Shown here piece after piece: positions 61,682 to 64,000 of a stretch of DNA of 64,000 nucleotides (position 1 is its first letter; the number at the start of each line of letters is the position of its first letter). The translations under genes and the position numbers were made by a program. Under the pieces are notes generated by a model. It saw nothing but the letters and a program-made list of their open reading frames with translations, did not search any database and was not told where the DNA came from. Origin of the DNA: Atopsyche davidsoni (Eukaryota > Arthropoda > Insecta > Trichoptera > Hydrobiosidae); the NCBI GenBank assembly GCA_022113835.1, contig JAILWY010000026.1, forward strand, positions 12,241,001 to 12,305,000. Direction: 5' to 3'.

Positions 61682-62370
61682 ATAAATAAATATTTACATT
61701 TTTGCAGAGCAAAGTTCTGCTGACTCCGGAAATTTTGATTTAATTAACTTTGTTTATGACAGCAAGTGCTACTTTTGCTTTGGAAACAGTCATCGTCAAA
61801 GGAACACTATTTATAAATAACTATTTTACTATATTTTTAAAAATCTCTCTAACGAAAATAACAGTGTTGCCATTGAGAGAAATTATTCCAGTCTGCTGGT
61901 CGAATTTTATCCAAGGCTGTCGTCATCCAGCACCGGCGAGGCGTCCCCGCGAACACCTGACGCGGTGTGACTCACCGAGCCGGTCGCTGAGCCGTCCTGC
62001 CCGCAAATTCTGCCCGAGCCATTCATCGAATGGCGTTTGTCGAAAATAAAATGGATTCGTAGTCTCAAAATATTAAAAAAAAATATATATATATATTAGT
62101 AGAAACCCACTATTCTATTATACAGGCTTAATCTTTTTATGAATGATACATAGGGTGACATTTTTTTAAATTTTATTTGTCAACGTACATTTTACACATA
62201 CCTTAGTTTTTTTACTCTTGCACAGTAGACTAAACCAAAAAAACATTTTTTTTGTCTGAAAATTTTTACTTGTATTATAGTTTCGATTTATTGGTCGTAC
62301 ATTTACTGCAACGAGTATTAATTTTCGATGAATTTGTAAAGCAACCTGACACTGAAGGCATGGGGTAGAC
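61682..62370. other. mixed stretch with a GC-rich patch at 61915-62030
   Basis: A 99-codon frame at 61750-62049 crosses the GC-rich patch and is unrecognisable; its start half is hydrophobic by AT-rich composition. No SOD-like continuation is found in any frame. A (TA)n tract lies at 62082-62096. Confidence 0.35.
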
Positions 62371-62560
62371 CTGCTGGCTTGCCGTCAACCGCAAATTACG
62401 GTCGGTTTCGGTCTGTGCGTATTAAAATTGTGCGTCTGCGGTCCACAGGCTATTTTTATCGTGATCCGAGTATTAATAAAACTATATAATGCAATAATAT
62501 GAAGAGCGTACATGGCTCGGTAAAGCCTCGCTCGTTGTAGCCGATGTAGGCAGACACTGA
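62371..62560. promoter_or_regulatory. GC-richer island with two Runx-like sites
   Basis: AACCGCA (62387-62393) and TGCGGTC (62436-62442) are inverted matches to the Runt/Lozenge core TGYGGT. No coding frame is recognisable. Enhancer role is inferred. Confidence 0.25.
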
Positions 62561-63130
62561 CTTCGTGTACTGAAAGCATATGTACGTTTTTTTTTTGGGA
62601 ACGCACATCTCTGGTTAATAAATTTCCAAGCTGCTGCTACTAAAAAGCTTTTCATTCGTTTTTAATAAATCGCTTGTATGCCATGTAAGAAGCGTGGATG
62701 CTGTTGAATATATATTTAATGGGAGTTTTTTTCAGCGAAAATCCTGAATATACATATGTATTTTTGGCATTCAATACAATTTAATATGCGTACGAAGAAT
62801 CCATCAAAATATATGCTTGAATATAAATCTAATAAAGCAAAAAGCCCACAAGCAAAGCAAATAAAAAAAAATGCAAATTTTAATTCAATACTTGAACATG
62901 TTTACTTTATAAACTACACAACAATAATAACAAATAGCAATTCTATGCGGAAAGTATAAGTCAAATTTTGTGACATTATACAATTGTGATTGTTAGTATC
63001 TAAAGGTTTATTTGTAAGATGTTGATTGTTTCAATAAATAATCAGGCTCATGCTTATTTTAGTTTGGTCATGTTGATTTTGTGTGTTTGAATAACTTATA
63101 AAAAAAGGATGTTATTGCAAATCACCACTT
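62561..63130. other. AT-rich stretch, no gene seen
   Basis: A 67-codon frame (62756-62959) is lysine/asparagine-rich chance sequence. Acceptor-like TTTTTTTCAG at 62726-62735 has no recognisable exon. Confidence 0.4.
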
Positions 63131-63400
63131 GACCGCATGACCTGAGGCGCATCTAATCCGCTAAGGATCGTGCCCATCGCAGCTCGAATATTGGGAACCT
63201 TGATCTGTCGTCGGTGCGTGGCTGCATTTAAATGATCCCCGCTTATCGCCACTTCCTGCAGTCGGTGCACTCCGCGGCTTTACCTTACAAGGTATCGAAC
63301 CGTCTACCTGTTTTTTCTCGATGGTTTGACATTGAATATCGAGGCGCGGGTCGTGAGCCGACTTGCCCATGCTCAAGGTTGCCCATTATTACTCGGGTAC
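63131..63400. promoter_or_regulatory. GC-richer island
   Basis: Overlapping frames on both strands (71, 79 and 62 codons) lack known motifs. ACCTTACAAG|GTATCG near 63282-63297 contains a donor-like GT. Regarded as possible regulatory DNA. Confidence 0.22.
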
Positions 63401-64000
63401 TGCATTTATTCATATCTTGCTCTATTTGCATCGTATTTTACTTGCTCTTTAATTGCAATGTGTTTAATTAATATTTTATGCAATAATCAGGTTTGTGAAA
63501 TATTCAGTTTATAAATTTGTAACATTCCATAAATATTATTAAAACTTAAAAAAAATGGTATTTTTTTTCAGTAAGTTCGACTGATCTTATTTTTTGTATA
63601 ATTATTCAACCTTAGGTTATTTTTCAAACAATTATTTCAAAACACGCTTATTTTAATTTTTAATATATATTTATTATAAATTGTGAACTTATCTCGTATA
63701 TCTGTTATAGAGTAAATTTGCATTTTTTTTATATAGAGGCGTTATTTACGAAACTTATTTTTACGAGTAAGACATTTTTATATCAAATATCTTTTGTTGT
63801 ATGTAAAAAAATGTATGATTGTTTAATTTGTGCCTCACATAGAGAGGTTTTGCTCTAGAAAAAAGGTTGGCGACTCGCGCACCGGAGTCCCGCTCTCGGG
63901 TGCATCTCTCGGCTCAATTGGACACAATGCACTTCATCTCCAGATTGCTCTTTGCAAATAATTCAACAAGTGGTTCCCCCCAAGGCTGCGAGGCGTGGAG
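63401..64000. other. AT-rich stretch ending in the edge of another GC-rich island
   Basis: Sequence is AT-rich to about 63850. From 63860 to the window end it is GC-richer and may be the start of a further island or exon, cut by the window edge. TTTTTTTTCAGTAAGTT (63563-63579) combines an acceptor and a donor-like GTAAGTT that overlap by one base. Confidence 0.3.

Noticed and set aside
61750..62049. Continuation of the SOD-like fragment
   Set aside because: No frame shows the zinc loop, GDLGN-type block or C-terminal histidine region; the 99-codon frame is unrelated.
63563..63579. TTTTTTTTCAGTAAGTT as a second ratchet site
   Set aside because: The acceptor G and donor G are the same base, so AG|GT is not formed. 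It is at best an ordinary donor in a T-rich run.

Overview
This is eukaryotic, almost certainly insect, genomic DNA. The base composition is AT-rich with short GC-rich islands, long tracts have no open reading frame, and introns look typical of metazoans. Three TTAGG units and the mobile-element types fit an insect. Lepidoptera is my best guess, but no diagnostic gene is present, so that is inference. There are no operons, CRISPR arrays or prokaryotic genes. Almost every long ORF is an accidental frame in a GC-rich island or in a tandem repeat.

The best-supported host gene structure is at the left end. A promoter/5'UTR-like region (about 1085-2080) leads into a short first coding exon at 2081-2118, which reads MLGVFKRRWKPK and ends at a splice donor. 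I found no later coding exon of this gene on the + strand, so most of the window is probably its first intron and/or intergenic regulatory DNA. A branchpoint-like motif, pyrimidine tract and CAG|GTAATT at 51681-51715 look like a zero-length-exon (recursive splicing) site. That would fit a very long intron on the + strand.

The rest alternates between AT-rich sequence with nothing recognisable and GC-rich islands, about 0.2-0.5 kb each, that look like regulatory elements. Examples are 30-430, 4840-5200, 14690-14890, 16580-16830, 17340-17700, 18530-18900, 21250-21510, 25700-25940, 31870-32110, 36395-36660, 42240-42560 and 50900-51200. Several hold clear site clusters, including a six-unit 10-bp array with five CACGTG E-boxes, a threefold 10-bp TTTAGTC array and three CAGCTG E-boxes.

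Mobile and repetitive DNA includes one complete hAT-type MITE with a perfect 8-bp target duplication (41552-41776). There are less certain foldback/MITE elements near 3.5, 6.3, 28.0 and 36.8 kb. A non-LTR retrotransposon relic with a readable C-terminal reverse-transcriptase motif lies at 30.1-30.4 kb, and a tRNA-derived SINE-like piece near 54.4 kb. Two local tandem arrays are present (20.4-21.2 kb, unit about 130-148 bp; 57.3-57.9 kb, unit 126-140 bp), together with a 222-bp-offset duplication at 23.2-23.6 kb, microsatellites and several perfect hairpins.

Two other coding-like pieces stand out. One is a 38-codon Cu/Zn superoxide dismutase-like fragment at 61568-61681 that lacks two copper-ligand histidines. 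The other is an unrecognised 67-codon minus-strand ORF at 35146-35349 with coding-like composition.
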